Shown here: piece by piece, positions 20,918-32,342 of the stretch
Position numbering within the stretch: the first letter of the stretch is position 1
Layout of the letters: each line of letters starts with the position of its first letter
Origin: Hyaloperonospora brassicae
Lineage: Eukaryota > Oomycota > Peronosporomycetes > Peronosporales > Peronosporaceae
Assembly: GCA_947650285.1 (NCBI GenBank)
Contig: CANTFL010000167.1
Span: 124,001 to 188,000, forward strand
DNA length: 64,000 nt
Direction of reading: 5' to 3'
Program-made: the position numbers and the translations under genes
The notes under the pieces: generated by a model
What the model was told of the DNA's origin: nothing
What the model saw: the letters and a program-made list of their open reading frames with translations, nothing else
Databases searched by the model: none

Positions 20918-21779
20918 TCGCAGTCTGTTGCGTCTCGTGACGCACGTTGGAGAAAGAGCTCGAACGTGAGCGTAGCGTCGATCCCGTGCAACACACATAC
21001 CGTGACGGTCGATACCTACTACGCAAAATGTGGCCGGTGTAGGCAGTCGTCACCTGCTGAATGTGTGCATCTGAGCAACTGCATAAACGCATGTTTTCGA
21101 TCGTGCGGACGAACATGACGAGCAGGTACACACCCGACGGCATGACAGATCATGCAACGATTGTGCTCGGCGCTGATGAGCACTCGTCTCGGTATGCCTT
21201 TTCATGGTGGTACACGAAGACAATCAGGTTTTCCTCGTTCTGTCGTGCTCCTCGTTGTTTGTCAGGCACAGCGCAATCCGTAATGCTCTCCTATCTCGCT
21301 CGCAGTTTACCTGCTTGTTCTCCATCTTGATGTTCGTAGCTAGACAAGTGTCCGGCTAGGACTCTCAAGTTTGGCATGTCGCGCAATCACGTCGTCTTAC
21401 TTGTGCAGCTGAGCTTTACCAATGCGGCGTGATTCCCATACGAAAGCCAGAAACGATGTTGTCTCGTAGCGAATTGGCATTAGGAACGAGTGATAAGGAG
21501 CTATACCGGTTGGAGCAGATCGAATAGCGCGGAGCATACTAAGTCCAGTCGTCCCTCCATATAAGAACCTCTCTAGAGGGTTAAATTCCTGTTTGAGGAT
21601 CTTCGTGTCCCCCACAAAGCTGCGTCACTTTGGTTTAGTATGCTGACTCGATATAAGAGACTAACGAAATAGGGTACTAAAACAACGCGCAGTAACCACT
21701 AGTTCACCCCTATATTGGGCTTACCAACAATCTCGCCTTGCCTGCCACTTCGCACATTTGCTTTCGTTCCACCTGAAAC
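20918..21779. other. Boundary between gene-dense and repeat-rich regions
   Basis: 862 bp with no gene recognised. AT content rises across it and short unrelated open frames occur on both strands. The left end of the pogo-like element must lie in the right part, but I could not define terminal inverted repeats by eye. Confidence 0.5.
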
Positions 21780-23312
21780 ATGTCGTCAAAGCGAACGATT
21801 CTGACGATGGAGCAAAAGCGTCAGGTGCGGGTGCACATCACACGCACACCAGGCATAAGACTATTCCAAATACAAAACTGGGTCAGGGAGAAGCTCAGCC
21901 TTCGGATCTTCACAACGGCAGCAGAACGGATTCTTCAGGCACCAGCCAACGCGTTCCTTGCCATGGGCAGGAAGCGCAATCGAAAGGTGCTGGTTCCAGC
22001 GTTTGAGGCTGCGTTCTTCGCGTTCTACCGTCTCAATGACGGCAAAGCGATTCTCACGGACGATCTACTAGTAGAAGAAGGTCGCTCAATCCGAGCCGCT
22101 CAAGGGATAAGCGAGAACGACCTGCGGCTCCCGAATGGGTGGCTGCAAAAATTTAAAACTCGACACGGCATCCAGCAGCATGTGCTTCACGGCGAGGCAA
22201 AATCAGTTGATCGCGCTCAACTCGCAGTGAATCAAACGGAGATTAAAGAGCTGATTGGACAATATTCACTACGAGATGTATTAAATTTTGACGAATCAGC
22301 TCTCATTCATCGCCTACCTCCAAACAAGACACTGTCAACGGTCGAGAGCAACGGAAAGAAGTCAAAGAAGGATCGTATCACAGTCGCAATGTGCTGCAAC
22401 GTGATCGGAACCTAGAATATGGATCTCATTGTCATAGGCAAGTCGAAGCAACCACGAGCATTTTGCAAAGCCAACACCAAGCAAATGAAGTTTTTGTACT
22501 TCAACAACCAGAATGCATGGCAAAACGGGTCAACATTTGCTGAGTGGCTCCGGCATTTCGATGCCAATATGTACGGGAGGCGAGTGCTTCTCCTACTGGA
22601 CAACGCGTGGTGTCACTATGGCTCCGCTAAATGCTACAATGTCAAGCTAATATTCCTGCTGCCAAATATGAAAGCTCACGTGCAATGGCTCGGCGCAGGT
22701 AAGTTTGAATAATCAATGTTCTCTTTACCAGCAATTAATCACGTGTTTTTGTTTCTGATAGGAATTATACGGACATTCAAAGTGCGGTATCGAAAGAAAT
22801 TTGTTCGATTGCTCCTGGATGCAATCTACACCATAATCGTCCGATAGTTGAATATCCTGCAGGCTGTGCGCTTCGCTATATCAAGCTAGGAGGAGATACC
22901 CGAGAAAGTGATTCGCAACTGCTGGAGAAAGTGTGCTATCGTGGGGGCGGTAGCGATGGCCGATCTCACCCAACTACGCGACTACAACAAACTCATCGAT
23001 GGATCTGTTGAGGACAAGCTGAACAAGCTCATGGAAGGTTTGACTTGCAGCGTCAATGTCGTCAATTTCATCAGTGCGGATGACGACGATCCGATCGAGT
23101 GCGACCCAGATGTGCTAGAGCATGAGGCGATTGAGAACGGCAATGATGGTGACAGTGCCGATTAAGTAAGGATTGGGCCATCCGAGGCTCTAGACTGTCG
23201 TATCCGTCTGTCATCATTTCTTCCACTACAGCATGGCAGTGACGAGTTGACGAAGAAGCTGGAAAGTATCGCCGAGCACGTTAGGCATCAGTGCTCGATG
23301 CGAAAGACTTAG
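21780..23312 (+). pseudogene. pogo/Tigger-type DDE transposase, decayed
   Basis: Cut-and-paste transposase of the pogo/Tigger (CENP-B-like) group. It starts MSSKRTILTMEQKRQVRVHI, has an HTH-type N terminus and then a CENP-B-like second HTH (GISENDLRLPNGWLQKFKTR). The DDE domain shows VLNFDESAL (first Asp) and RRVLLLLDNAWCH (second Asp), and VIRNCWRKCAIVG is the family's C-terminal motif. Introns fit at 22699-22761 (gtaagt...gatag) and 23167-23231 (gtaagg...ctacag), both restoring frame. The reading frame is kept from end to end but broken by four stops: 22413 (TAG), 22845 (TAG), 22887 (TAG) and 23163 (TAA). There are no frameshifts, so decay was by point mutation. Terminal repeats were not resolved. 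Confidence 0.85.
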
Positions 23313-23574
23313 TGTACCATGGATGCATTTCTTAGAGCGGGTTCAGATTGACCTTCATATAAGAGTGTTTTATCTAAGGAACGAGGAAAAACGCCACACA
23401 ATTTGGTCCGATATACGTAGGAAGGACTGTATCTATGTACACATTTGCTTGAAGAGGTTCAAAATACAATGTGGATACGTTTTGGAGCTATGAGTTGCGT
23501 ATACATGCTGGTGATAATGGTATAGATGGTTATCTATAATATAACTTGTGGTATCACTATTATCCTATAATGCA

Positions 23575-24190
23575 ATGTGGTGGAGTGGCTATCTCTCTTT
23601 TGAGGAGTCGATCCCAACTCTCCACTGGCGCCCGGACGACCGACTAACGGAGGGGGTACTCCGATTCCGTGTTCTTGATTGCCTTCCTCACCTTGTGTAC
23701 CCGTCGGTGGGGCGGATTGCACTCTTCCAGGTGGACTCGTGTCGAAGGAAAAGCTGACCGTGTTTGCGATGGGGCCGAGGTTCGATCACGGTGCGAAAAT
23801 CTTCACACCACGATCAAGGTTGGTGTGATCACGTGTAATTCGTCACGCGATCACTTGTATGCTTGTGGGGTGCTCGATATGAGTCACCCTGATCTGTAAC
23901 AGATCGCTTTGTCCAAATGTAGACCTTGATTTGCGAGCCTTATGACCATTTGAGCCGTCTCGCGATCTTGGGTCCTCAACCAAAAACTGTTTCCTGCGTC
24001 CAGTCGCAGTTGGGATGTTGTTTGAGAGATCTTGATCCCAGGCCAAACAATCCAGGGATATCACTTGATTAAAGTATTTAAACCTTTCTTTGACGTCGAG
24101 TGGCCAATACTCCACCCGGAGGAGAAGTCGACACGTGTACTTTGAAGCAAATTGAACTCTGTTTAATGTTGACCAATCAAATCCAACAAC
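23575..24190. repeat. Diverged direct repeat A (LTR-like)
   Basis: Aligns along its length with 26225-26790 in the same orientation. Shared landmarks are the block around CTGGCGCCCGG (~23628), ACCTTGTGTACCCGTCGGTG, CCAGGTGGACTCG and GTCGACACGTGTACTTTGAA near the right end. The copies differ by many substitutions and small indels. It is probably LTR or leader DNA of one retroelement family; polarity is not settled. Confidence 0.75.
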
Positions 24191-24284
24191 CCTATCCTTG
24201 TCCTCATGTCTTGGACATCGTTTGCCGCATGTCGCTCTCTCTAGACGGTAGCGATGTTGTACTTGCGTGGCTCACACCTGATAT

Positions 24285-24530
24285 ACTTGTCTGATCGCGA
24301 TCACATACCTGATCATAGATCACGATCCCATCGCCTCCTGATCGCGATCGCCTTGCTGATCGCGGATCACATGGTGTGCTCCACACCAACTTGATCTCGA
24401 TCACATACTTGACCTCGGTCGCATACCTGATCACTGATCACGATCTCGATCACTAATCACGATCTCGATCGCTTCCTTGATCGCGATTGCCTTGCTGATC
24501 GCGGTTCCCTTCTTGATCGACTGATCGCCA
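24285..24530. repeat. GATC-rich degenerate minisatellite
   Basis: About 245 bp dominated by variants of TGATCGCGATCGCCT and TGATCACGATCTCGA, with a GATC roughly every 8-12 bp. The unit length is irregular. It lies directly after direct repeat A. Confidence 0.8.
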
Positions 24531-26224
24531 ACATTACTTTCCGTCTCAAACCTTGACCCAAGATCGCAGGTCCCAACCTGCCCGATCTGATATCCATTTT
24601 GGTCTGACTGTCCAATGAACGCGATCTGACCAGATGTGGGACCGGGCCGCCAACCGTTAACTGGCTCGGACATAACGGGAATGCGATCAGTTCCCCTACA
24701 GCGAATTTCCATGGTCGCTTTACCACAGCAATATAGAAACCCCGCTTTCACCAGATTTCTGCTCACGCAAAACGATTGACACACACAACAGTATAAAGGA
24801 TGTTCCTCGTGGCACACTGTTTTTGTATATGTTACTCGCGTCCAGGCAGCAGCACCCTGTAACGTTTATCAAGCATGTGGCAGCAACGAAGACGTCCGGA
24901 TTTGGCACAAGCCAAAGCTTGAACTATGGGTTGTATAGATGAGTTCTATCTCCTATCCAGCCGGGTGCTAGAGGTACACTAGTGAATTCTGGTATATAGA
25001 GCAGTCGTAGGGTATTATGTGCTATCGTTTAATATGTTCGATGCATAGACAAAATGTGGTAGTGGCAAAGGCTGCAGCACGGTCACTGACGGTACCCGTT
25101 GCGACGGGCTAAAACAATCATGCATTTATTCACAAGTCCCTTTTGTAAAGGGATAACCCGTTTCATGACATTGTCATTCGAAAAAATGACAATGAAGAAT
25201 ATTACGTTGAAAATTCTTTTGACAGTGTCAGTAAGTCTAGTGATATTGTTGGGATGACCGAAGGGGTTACTCATATGTTGATATTGAGACGATATCAGCC
25301 TACCAATCGCTGCTAGACGCGCGCAATGGGTGGTGAGTCGACTTCATCATACGTTTAGTTAGATTAATATAACTAAGTCAAGACGAACAAGAGAAACAAG
25401 AGTTATAGGACTTAATTGTATTAAATAACAGTTTTGATTTTACCACAACTAGAGTCTTCACCTTGGTCGTTCCTATCTTCATCTGTGTAGTTCTGCACCT
25501 AGATGGACACTGACCTTCACTGTTGTGAGTGAAAGTTAACTCCGTACTGGTTAACCAGTACGTAGTCGTCGGTGCCTCGTTACACATTTACCATGCATTT
25601 TTAAACGTTGGCCGTGATGTATTTGCCTTATCCTACATGGCTGTGTGTACTTACTCAACTCTAATCATCCTCGTACGCATGCAGAACAAGAGTAGATTTC
25701 AACTCGCATAAAAGGCAGACGTATAGTTTTGCCTTATTTTCGAGTGAACAAGGCTTGACGTAGTCTGGGTTGAGTACGTCATGTGAGAAATAGTAACTGA
25801 CGTTATAAGTTCAACTTAGAACAGCATGTCGTTTGAAGCTGGTATCGGCGACATAGATTGAAAGTGAACATATGCAAGACAACAATCTGCAGCTCATTTG
25901 TAAATGCCCGTCCAAGAAGCATTGAAATATGTTTTAAAATCGTTTTAGAAAGACCTGTCGATGTTTCGGCAACGAAACAGGCGTGGAACGTGATACTAAG
26001 TTGATGGCACTTAAATCGTCGATACGGTACTTACTTGAGCAATATGTCAGGCAAAGGCAGCTTTTGTTGCTCATTATATATTGCTTTTTTACCACCAGCG
26101 GCGACGGATGATCTCACCTTTACAGCCGCGAACAGGCTGAGCTTAATACTGTATAATTGTCGTGTTATAAAGCCCTGTGAAATATATAGAATGTTATCCA
26201 GCAGTAGTAGATGTGGAGAAGTTG
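24531..26224. other. AT-rich stretch without recognisable genes
   Basis: 1.7 kb between the GATC-rich array and direct repeat B. Only short open frames occur, none with a recognisable domain. Probably degraded mobile DNA. Confidence 0.5.
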
Positions 26225-26790
26225 TGAAAACTCTTTTGATAAGTCGATCCCAACTCTTCACTGGCGCCCGGAAGACCGACTATCGGACGGAGTACTCTGA
26301 TTCCGCGCTGTATACTTCGCTCACCTTGTGTATTCGTCGGTGGGGCGAGTTGCACTCTCCCAGGTGGACTCGAGTCAATGCAAAGCTTGACCGTGGTTGG
26401 GATTGGGATTATCGCTTGTATTCCCTTCACATGATAGCGTGTGAACGTGTAAGGCAATCGATATGAGCATCTCAACAGTTAAGAGTCACCTTGATCTCTA
26501 CAAAATCGGCTTGTACAAAGTAGATACTAGAACCGCAAGCCTTCTGACCACTTGAGCCTTTACGCGATCTTGCACCCTTCGCATTTACTTGTTTGCTGCG
26601 TCCGATCTCAGTTGGAGTTGTTGTTGATACTCCTCGATCCCTGGCCAATCAATTTAGGGATAACACTTGATTTAAGTACGTAACTTCTCTCGACGTCGGG
26701 GGCCAATAATAAACCCCGGAAGAGAAGTCGGCACGTGTACTTAGAAGAAAATTGAACTCTCTTTATTGTTAACCAATTAAAATTAGAAAA
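26225..26790. repeat. Diverged direct repeat B (LTR-like)
   Basis: Second copy of the repeat at 23575-24190, same orientation, with CTGGCGCCCGG at ~26263 and GTCGGCACGTGTACTTAGAA near its right end. The 26,790-27,239 stretch that follows has only short open frames. Confidence 0.75.
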
Positions 26791-27239
26791 CTAACACATC
26801 ATTAGGCCTATCTGTATCACGACTTTCAAATCCACGCGTCTCACTCTCCAGCAGATCGCCCTTTTGTAACTGTGTGGCTTATACCGTGTGCGCTTTCTCT
26901 GGGACCCTGGGGTGACCCACAACCGACTTGTGTACAAATGACTCCATGATTGCGATATCCGGTCATGCTCGTGAGGTCTAATCGAGATCAATAGATCGGA
27001 TTGAGATCGTGATCCACCCATCCCAACCAGTCATCATCTAATCATAATCATTTTCGCACTTAAGTGAAGCCTGCGATCTGTGGGCTCCCGTGTCTAAACT
27101 CAACGCTTAAAATCTCGTGATTGCTTTACCACAATCGCCCCCTGCACCGCAAGTCGACAAATGGTGTCGATATAGATGTGCATACTTTGCATCTTGACGG
27201 CTACTGACCCCCCCTTTTAGTCATACTTGGTTTTATACC

Positions 27240-29075
27240 ATGACAGATCGTGCCACATTGGATTCCACCCATCGATTCAACATCAGATCGAACGTACCAG
27301 GGTCTCAACCGGATACATTGGCGGTGGTGGTTGTCCCTCCGGGTAATTCCATCCCTGTATGCTCGGATACTCCCACGCTGGTGTTGGGCGAGTGTGATCA
27401 CTCGGTAGTCTCCGCCATGGTCATCTGGCACGACGCGCTCGACGAGAATCCAAGCTCGGTTTTTACGCGGATTTGTCTCCGATCCCTGCTCCAGGAGTTT
27501 TCATGACCGACAACGACATCCTGAGTTCTCGTTCGTGAAATTCTATTCCGCTTCCCAGCATCCGCGTGGGGTCATTGTCTACGATGGACCGTGATTCGGT
27601 GAAAGAAGTAATCGGCCTCCTCTTTTTCATATAAAACAGCAACAAGAACCCATGGACCGCTATTAGGATATGGAGGCCGCGTTAGCTCGGCAGATAGCCC
27701 GCGATCGCCACTTGGAAAAGCATTTATAGGATCTCTGCACCTCCACATCCCCGTTCGTTGATTTTTTCCAAAGCAAGTATGAATGAAAGATGAGTCGAAA
27801 CAGTCGACGAGCACTTTTAGGATCTCTGCAACTCCTCATCTCCGTTCCTTGATAATGCTTAAAGCAAGTATGATAACTTGCGCGCTCGAATCAAAGACTA
27901 GTCGCAACGGTCGACGTCGTTTCGCGAGAATCTGGGCAAATCCAAAGCAAAGATCGAAGATCTGGATGACGAGACAGAAGAGAAGGCCTTTAAGATTGAA
28001 AGTCAGGCCTCCGAGATCGTGCCCTAAAAAATGAACTTTTAAAGTCGATCCCAAAACGCCACGTCGCTCAAGAAAAATATGATCGCGAGATCGCCGAGAT
28101 TAGCAAGCGAATGAATGAATCCAGAAATCGCTTGGTAGATTATTGTGATGCGCTTTTGGATAGACTCGACCGAGTACTGTACAAAAGAAAGCAGTAAAAG
28201 AAAGCGCACGCCATGTATTAAGACAAAATTCGTTACAATATTGATCATATCGGGGAGCTTTAAGTGTAGTTGCGTCGGAAGCAGGCAAACGTCGCTTGCA
28301 ATCTTCGTGCACGGTTACGACGCGTTTTACTGGATCTAGACTCCGTGCTCGCTCAACTGCGATTCAAGAAGTCTAACTTGACCGATGAAAGAGACAGCGC
28401 TGCCCAAGATCATGGGGCGTTGCGGGATCACATGGCGTCGATAGTGACAGGCAATCCTGTACCAATCGACACCAATAGCGCCGATCGATCCCATCTTTGG
28501 GGCTGCCTACCCCTCCTATCTCGCGTTGTCAAGCCAAAAACGTCCGCGTGAATCAGTGCCTTAACAGGCACAGCCCGTCCCCAAGAGATTCACTCACCCT
28601 CGATCTCCACCCCCGATCCGAGCCGGTTGGTGGATCGGGGAGATCGCGCAATCGTAAGATCCGCCACGATCTCGCGACCGCTAGGCATTCCCGAAATCCT
28701 GGCAAGTCCCGACTACGTCGTCCTGCCTCACCTGCCTCTGAGGATAAAAAATCACCGAGATCGAAGATGAGACCCTTGCAGCGCTTTCTGGATCGCGGAC
28801 TTGTTCTCGTCGCAAACCACCAGGACCCGATCCCAACGTTCGACCGGATCGTCCACGGCCCCGATTCTCGTGGATTTCTCTGGAAAGCCGGCGGCATCTA
28901 CGACATCCCTCTTATACCCGCGGCGAACTTTCAAGCGGTTCCGAGAGGGCGATCAGCATCAACGACGGCACACGTGCACCCGTCAACAGGTTGCTGCTGC
29001 ATTCAGACTATGGATATCTGCCTCGCGTCAAGAGCGATGGGGCTGAGTAAATCCTGCGATACCGAGGTCGCGTGA
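27240..29075 (+). pseudogene. Retroelement gag-like coiled-coil protein remnant
   Basis: Broken plus-strand coding region spread over several frames. It opens with an 88-codon frame (MTDRATLDSTHRFN..., LVLGECDHSVVSAMVIWHD). Later pieces are charged and helical: LGKSKAKIEDLDDETEEKAF (~27,930), KYDREIAEISKRMNESRNRL (~28,080) and LRFKKSNLTDERDSAAQDHG (~28,360). A basic Ser/Pro/Arg segment follows to about 29,070. The layout suits the gag-like protein of a large oomycete gypsy element, but I see no zinc knuckle. It is on the strand opposite to the integrase-chromodomain fragment at 30 kb, so the two are not one simple element. Confidence 0.5.
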
Positions 29076-30012
29076 CCCTATATTCCGTTCAAGTCACTCC
29101 TTGGTCGGCACGGACGATCAACCGGATCAGCGTTTCTGAGTTAAATGTTGATTTCTTCTTTCGACACTTAGTCAAACCGAAACGGTATTAGGTTCCGACA
29201 TTGAAGGTAGGCAACAATCCACCCGCCACAGCTGATTGAGCCTTCTGGTTAATGACGATAACTCAGATCGAGACGTTGTATGAATCGGATCCTTGAAGAG
29301 TGCCTTTCCACAGATCGCGCCTATCTCTTTCCGTCATGCAGGGCTGTTTGACCAAATCTCCACCCTGTATAAAATATTGTAGTCGTTAATCCCTATGGTA
29401 TTGTAGCCATTCGATCTTCATCTCCCGCGAGCAGCTACTTGATGAATCTCGTCTTGCCAATTTCGCAAGCAGGGAAACCAGAGGCGATCTCGAGCTGAAG
29501 CCCGGTGGAAGTCGATCCTTTGGTTCATCTTCGAAGGTATGATCGCGAGTAACTGCGATCTGGATATGTTGCTTGATCCCTTCTTCCTGCACCTCCCAAC
29601 GTTAGAGGAAGTGCCACCGTGGTAGCCAGGTTTCAGCAGCCAAGCTCAAGACATCTCCGATATTTCTATCGCTCAATTTCAGCTAGAGGACGATGAAATG
29701 TGAAGATCTCAGTATCAATTTACACCGGGGAATAACTCCGGATCGTCGATCTCGAGGTGGAATGGCAAGTTCTTTTTTGCATAATAGCATTGTTGGTTAA
29801 TGTAGCTTCCATACTTCAATATAATCTCTTCCTGATCTCTCATCTTGTGTTCTTCTTGAGATAAGCTTTTTTTATTATTTATTTCTGATTTATCCGCGAT
29901 CGGATATCCGCGATCTACTTTCACCACTTATAATGCAGAAATCCCATCCAACTTCTCGTACAACCCTCTTGTCAGTCAATCGCCCCATTCCGCCAGATAT
30001 CGATCTCTACCT
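29076..30012. other. Repeat-derived spacer, nothing defined
   Basis: Two short minus-strand open frames (29386-29592, 29715-29927) are Lys/Glu-rich but not recognised. They may be downstream parts of the minus-strand gypsy remnant. Confidence 0.4.
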
Positions 30013-30013
30013 C

Positions 30014-30990
30014 TTAAGATTGCATCACTTCGATACGATTTCGACTTACCCGACGCCGATCTAGGTCTTGAAGCAACGCTCCGCAGTTTAGATCGGCTAC
30101 TTCGATGCGGGTCAGATCACTGTGCTCCTTCCACCGCACCAAATACTGTTTCTGTATCCGACCATACCGAGTATCACGTCCATGTATCACATCCAAAATC
30201 TCCTCCACTTCATTATTCATCAGCATCCAATTCGATCTCCCAACTATCGTCCGGCAGGAGCGATTCATCAAAACCGACGCGATCCTTACTGTCAACCTTC
30301 AATCCACCATTCGCCGATCCAATCATTTCACCACTCGTTTTAACTTGAAGACGTGAACAACCGGAAACAATCTGTATGGCGTTCCTGCAATCTCTAAACA
30401 CACCGCACGGTCTCTGCAAAGCTCAGACACTCGAAACGGTCTATGCCACATGTGTGCGAGCTTGCGGCGGTGTCAATCTTTGACTCAATCCAAATAGAGC
30501 CATACTTGCATAATACACTTTATGTTGTGCGGAGCGTTATCTGCATTATTTCGATCTGCTCGATCTCGGATCGCGACCTGAAGTCTCTCATTCACCGTCG
30601 ATCTACTTCGCTGTTCCTGACGCTGAAATTTATACTTGTAATATCCTTGGGTCCGGATCACGTGTCTTGCTGCTTCCAGGAGTAGAGATGCCTACAATGT
30701 CTGCATCGGGTCCCAGCCGTGGATCAAGTTAAACGGAGCATCTTCTCGTATACGATCTTGTGCCGTATTGATCGCAAACATCAATCTATCAGCGTACTCC
30801 TCCGAATCCTTTTGATCTACGTCTTCGACGTACATCTTGATGGCCCGAGTTAGTGTGGTGTAGATAATTTCCGAACGTGGTTTCCCCACTTTTGACTTGA
30901 TTATAGAAGTCGCGAACTCGGCGAAAGAAATCGAATGCACCGAAGGCGACAAAGCAAGCCTCGACGAGACAACTCGACAAATCAAGACTA
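30014..30990 (-). pseudogene. Ty3/gypsy (chromovirus-type) integrase C-term + chromodomain
   Basis: Minus-strand pol fragment. 30985-30692 encodes the end of the integrase core (INTAQDRIREDAPFNLIHGW, the usual ...PF.L.YG.DP motif). Downstream comes the integrase C-terminal module (LEIAGTPYRLFPVVHVFKLK, ~30,400-30,340), an acidic linker (SLLPDDSWEIELD), and a chromodomain at 30,200-30,014 (ILDVIHGRDTRYGRIQKQYL, VRWKEHSD, LNCGALLQDLDRRRVSRNR). Stops and frame changes separate the pieces. Reverse transcriptase, RNase H and the first part of integrase are missing; the plus-strand GACGAG minisatellite begins where they should continue. Confidence 0.82.
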
Positions 30991-31142
30991 AACGAGGGAA
31001 GACTCAACGAGCCAAGCCTCGACGAGGTAAAACTCGACGAGCCAAGACTCGACGAGGATATACTCGGCGAGGGAAGATATGTCGAGTCTTGCCTCGACAA
31101 GCCAGGACTCGACGAGACAAGACAAGACTTGACGAGGGAGCA
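30958..31142. repeat. ~15-bp GACGAG minisatellite
   Basis: About a dozen imperfect units of roughly ACTCGACGAGCCAAG over 185 bp. It overlaps the upstream edge of the gypsy integrase fragment. Confidence 0.85.
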
Positions 31143-31270
31143 ATATGAAGACTAGCTCATCCCACTAGGTATCAAAAAATGACAATGAGGGGGGATAAAG
31201 GAGCACAATTTAAGAGTCCTTCTAAAATCAGGGAGAGAACAGGAGATAATCGATGCAGAGCAGATATTTT

Positions 31271-31995
31271 TTAAGTCCAAGACACGTGTGCACTTTTGAG
31301 GGAAGTCCCTGCGTGGGCTGGATTATGCCTGCTGTCGAGCCTCGAGTAGCATAGATTGTAGAGGTCTCGATTGGAAGTTAGGTGAGTTTATTCGGCCCGG
31401 GGTAGGCAGTTCTCGCTTACAGCGAAAGATAAGTCTCGTCGCACGGCGAGCGGGTGACCCAGTAGACTTCACATCCTCAAGTCTCGTCGCACGGCGAGTC
31501 GGTGACCCTGTAGACGGCACCGCTTCAAGTCTCATCGCACGGCAAGCCGGTAAACCACTAGACGGTACTGTCCGAAGTTTCGTCTCACTTCCAGCCGGTT
31601 ACCCAATATACGGTACCGCTTTAAGACTCGCGAACGGCGAGCCAGTGACCCAATAGACGACACTGTCCAAAGACTCGTCAAGCGACAGGCCGGTAAAGTT
31701 TTAACCAAGGACACCCTTAGTCTTCTATTCGGACGTATACTGCTCCCAGTAACATGTAAAAGTGTGAAAACGCCGACGTCTAACCATTGGTGCGAGGTCA
31801 CAGGATTGGAGGTACGGAAGATCCTAAGATCAGATAGCCTTCTGAAAAGGAATGTGAGTGGTTGGAGGTATTCAGATAGGTGAGAGTCATGACTGAATTT
31901 GAAGGGGAGAACCGCGAAGGGTATTGTCCCGACGTACAAGACCAACTCTATTGACTAGCTCGACAAATATTGTGTTGTTACGTTGGGGATATATT
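31271..31995 (+). repeat. LTR-like repeat, copy 1
   Basis: Aligns with 32343-32915 in direct orientation and with 56430-56992 in inverted orientation. Shared blocks: TCCAAGACACG, GTCCCTGCGTGGGCT, TTATGCCTG, AACATGTAAAAG and CTTCTGAAAAGGAATG. It contains the expanded 48-bp tandem array. I interpret it as the LTR of one family; ends are approximate. Confidence 0.7.
31431..31703. repeat. 48-bp minisatellite, six units
   Basis: Units start at 31431, 31479, 31527, 31575, 31623 and 31670 (the last partial), each beginning AAGTCTCGTCGCACGGCGAG or a close variant. Period 48, once 47. The homologous part of copy 2 has only about two units. Confidence 0.92.
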
Positions 31996-32342
31996 ACCAC
32001 AAATCTTACTGACTACCATATCACATAAGTATATGCACCATACGTTCTGCTGTACCATTCGCGTGAGGGCGATGTGACATTGTGATGTAGGGATTTAGTG
32101 AAAAAATACTATACACTTAGATCACTGATAAACCGGCGACTCTCGAAGTCGTCGAACTCAAGGTCGTCTTATCAGAGGTCTTCATATCAGAGGTCGTCGG
32201 CAAGAGAGCGTAGTGCAGAGTACGAATAGATCGACGAAGATCCATTTCATTTAGTCTACGTATAAGGGAAGAGGAGAAGAACAGAGGACCAATCGACGGT
32301 TTATCGATAGCAAAAGAGACAAAACAGTACAGTGTTGATTTT

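Noticed and set aside
23628..23640. TGGCGCCCGG box as a definite primer-binding site
   Set aside because: The string is partly self-complementary and neither LTR boundary nor downstream gag is clear, so polarity cannot be fixed.
27208..27218. C7T4 run that could be a minus-strand polypurine tract of a gypsy element
   Set aside because: It is isolated, no LTR start or matching second LTR could be placed beside it, and a similar run at 61,430-61,439 is simply codons of a chromodomain C-terminal region (KKRGD).
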